This document shows positions 4,679 through 5,261 of a stretch of 5,261 nucleotides of DNA, piece by piece. Source of the DNA: Chroococcidiopsidaceae cyanobacterium CP_BM_RX_35 (lineage in GTDB: Bacteria > Cyanobacteriota > Cyanobacteriia > Cyanobacteriales > Chroococcidiopsidaceae); the NCBI GenBank assembly GCA_019242465.1, contig JAFAVL010000507.1:1-5261 (forward strand), given 5' to 3'. Below the pieces are notes generated by a model. That model was not told the DNA's origin, did no database searches, and saw only the letters and a program-made list of their open reading frames with translations. Made by a program: the position numbers and the translations under genes. The first letter of the stretch is position 1, and each line of letters begins with the position of its first letter.

Positions 4679-5261
4679 TCATGCTGAGTCGCGATTGTTG
4701 GCGCGATGAATCAGTGCGTTTGAGGGCAAGTGCGGATCGATTGCCTTACGCGCGCTGTCAACGCCCACAACCGGCAGCGTACTAGGAGCGAGCAAGCCGA
4801 GTTGAACCAGTACACTCGCCTGGTCCCAGTAGATGTGCTCATGGGCTAGCTTGCCGTCACGGAACCGGACAATCGCTACCACTGGCACTTCAACCCGTTT
4901 CCCTGTCGGAGCCATGCCGGGTAGCATCCAGTCCATCCGGTTAGTGTGAGTGAACTTAAACATCATTTCATCGACGAGCTGATCGGTCCCGATCGTGCGC
5001 GAGATCGGGGTCAGCTCGGTGTCTGGTGGCATCTGTGGAATGAAGTATTTGGCATAAAACTCGCGCAGTGCTGGTTTCCCTACTCCCCCGGTCATTACCG
5101 GAATGTCGTTAACGTAAGCATCCTCAACCATTGTGGTCAGAGCATCTTCAGTGTTGAAAGTGACAATCTCGTGCCGCAGATGCTCTTCCCAGAGTTCTTG
5201 CAAAAACTTCTGGGCTGGTGTCAGATCGGAGGTTGCCTGTAAAGAAGCTGATTTGTCTACA
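4679..5261 (-). CDS. NTF2/SnoaL-like family protein, 5' end beyond the window
   Basis: The reading frame is open from the stop at 4679-4681 to the window edge, giving 193 visible residues. The only start-like codon near the N-terminus is the TTG at 5201-5203, which would give 174 residues. Open sequence upstream of it (VDKSASLQATSDLTPAQKF) looks genuine, so the true start probably lies just outside. Features of the NTF2-like alpha+beta cone fold are visible in visible-residue numbering: an N-terminal helix ELWEEHLRHE, a central strand block around RTIGTDQLVDEMMFKFTHT (88-106), and VEVPVVAIVRFRDGKLAHEHIYWDQ (123-147). The last of these is the characteristic final strand pair lining the pocket. 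SnoaL-like proteins include polyketide cyclases, isomerases and many uncharacterised small-molecule-binding proteins. No specific reaction can be assigned. The gene is G+C-rich (37/60 at 4861-4920) compared with allA, suggesting a separate origin. Its neighbour is the element cluster ending near 4518. Confidence 0.85.
   Translation of the reverse strand, partial: VDKSASLQATSDLTPAQKFLQELWEEHLRHEIVTFNTEDALTTMVEDAYVNDIPVMTGGVGKPALREFYAKYFIPQMPPDTELTPISRTIGTDQLVDEMMFKFTHTNRMDWMLPGMAPTGKRVEVPVVAIVRFRDGKLAHEHIYWDQASVLVQLGLLAPSTLPVVGVDSARKAIDPHLPSNALIHRANNRDSA

Noticed and set aside
4946..5242. Plus-strand open frame of 98 codons
   Set aside because: It is antisense to the NTF2-like gene, which has convincing family features on the minus strand.

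Overview
The window looks like an accessory, transposon-riddled stretch of a cyanobacterial chromosome or plasmid, probably from a filamentous, IS-rich lineage. This assignment is an inference. It rests on the style of the IS1380-family and IS6-family element remnants, the AllA-type protein, and the roughly 40% G+C of the low-G+C gene and spacers. There is no rRNA or marker gene to confirm it, and no perfect HIP1 octamer (GCGATCGC) was seen.

Layout. Positions 1-205 are non-coding and hold a 39-bp direct repeat (two copies, 37 of 39 identical) with a partial inverted copy between them. Positions 206-1033 (+) encode a class I SAM-dependent methyltransferase with strikingly high G+C (301-360 is 41/60 G+C). 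Positions 1095 to about 2724 are an IS1380-family insertion sequence with a full-length transposase (+). It has a recognisable left terminus but no matching right terminus. Positions 2725-3479 are a decayed second copy in the opposite orientation. It keeps only the C-terminal third of the transposase, so the two copies form a tail-to-tail inverted repeat of about 0.5 kb. Positions 3478-3638 are a 161-bp segment bounded by near-perfect 21-bp inverted repeats. Its right arm forms the last codons and the stop of the next gene.

Positions 3624-4136 (-) encode a ureidoglycolate lyase-like protein (AllA). Only 21 bp separate its start codon from an IS6-type terminus at 4158. Positions 4158-4518 are a graveyard of small mobile pieces: an IS6 left end, a 109-bp element with both IS6-type ends, a short in-frame IS6 transposase fragment, an 87-bp TA-flanked inverted-repeat element, and a third sequence resembling the IS1380 terminus. 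Positions 4679-5261 (-) encode an NTF2/SnoaL-like protein, again G+C-rich (4861-4920 is 37/60), whose 5' end runs out of the window.

The cellular genes (methyltransferase, AllA-like, NTF2-like) do not form a visible operon and share no obvious pathway. The two high-G+C genes sit outside the mobile-element cluster and the low-G+C allA-like gene sits inside it. This fits cargo of different origins brought together by IS activity. I see no convincing new multi-gene system. The most unusual structures are the nested IS and MITE architecture, the inverted-repeat element that supplies the C-terminus of AllA, and the repeat array ahead of the methyltransferase.
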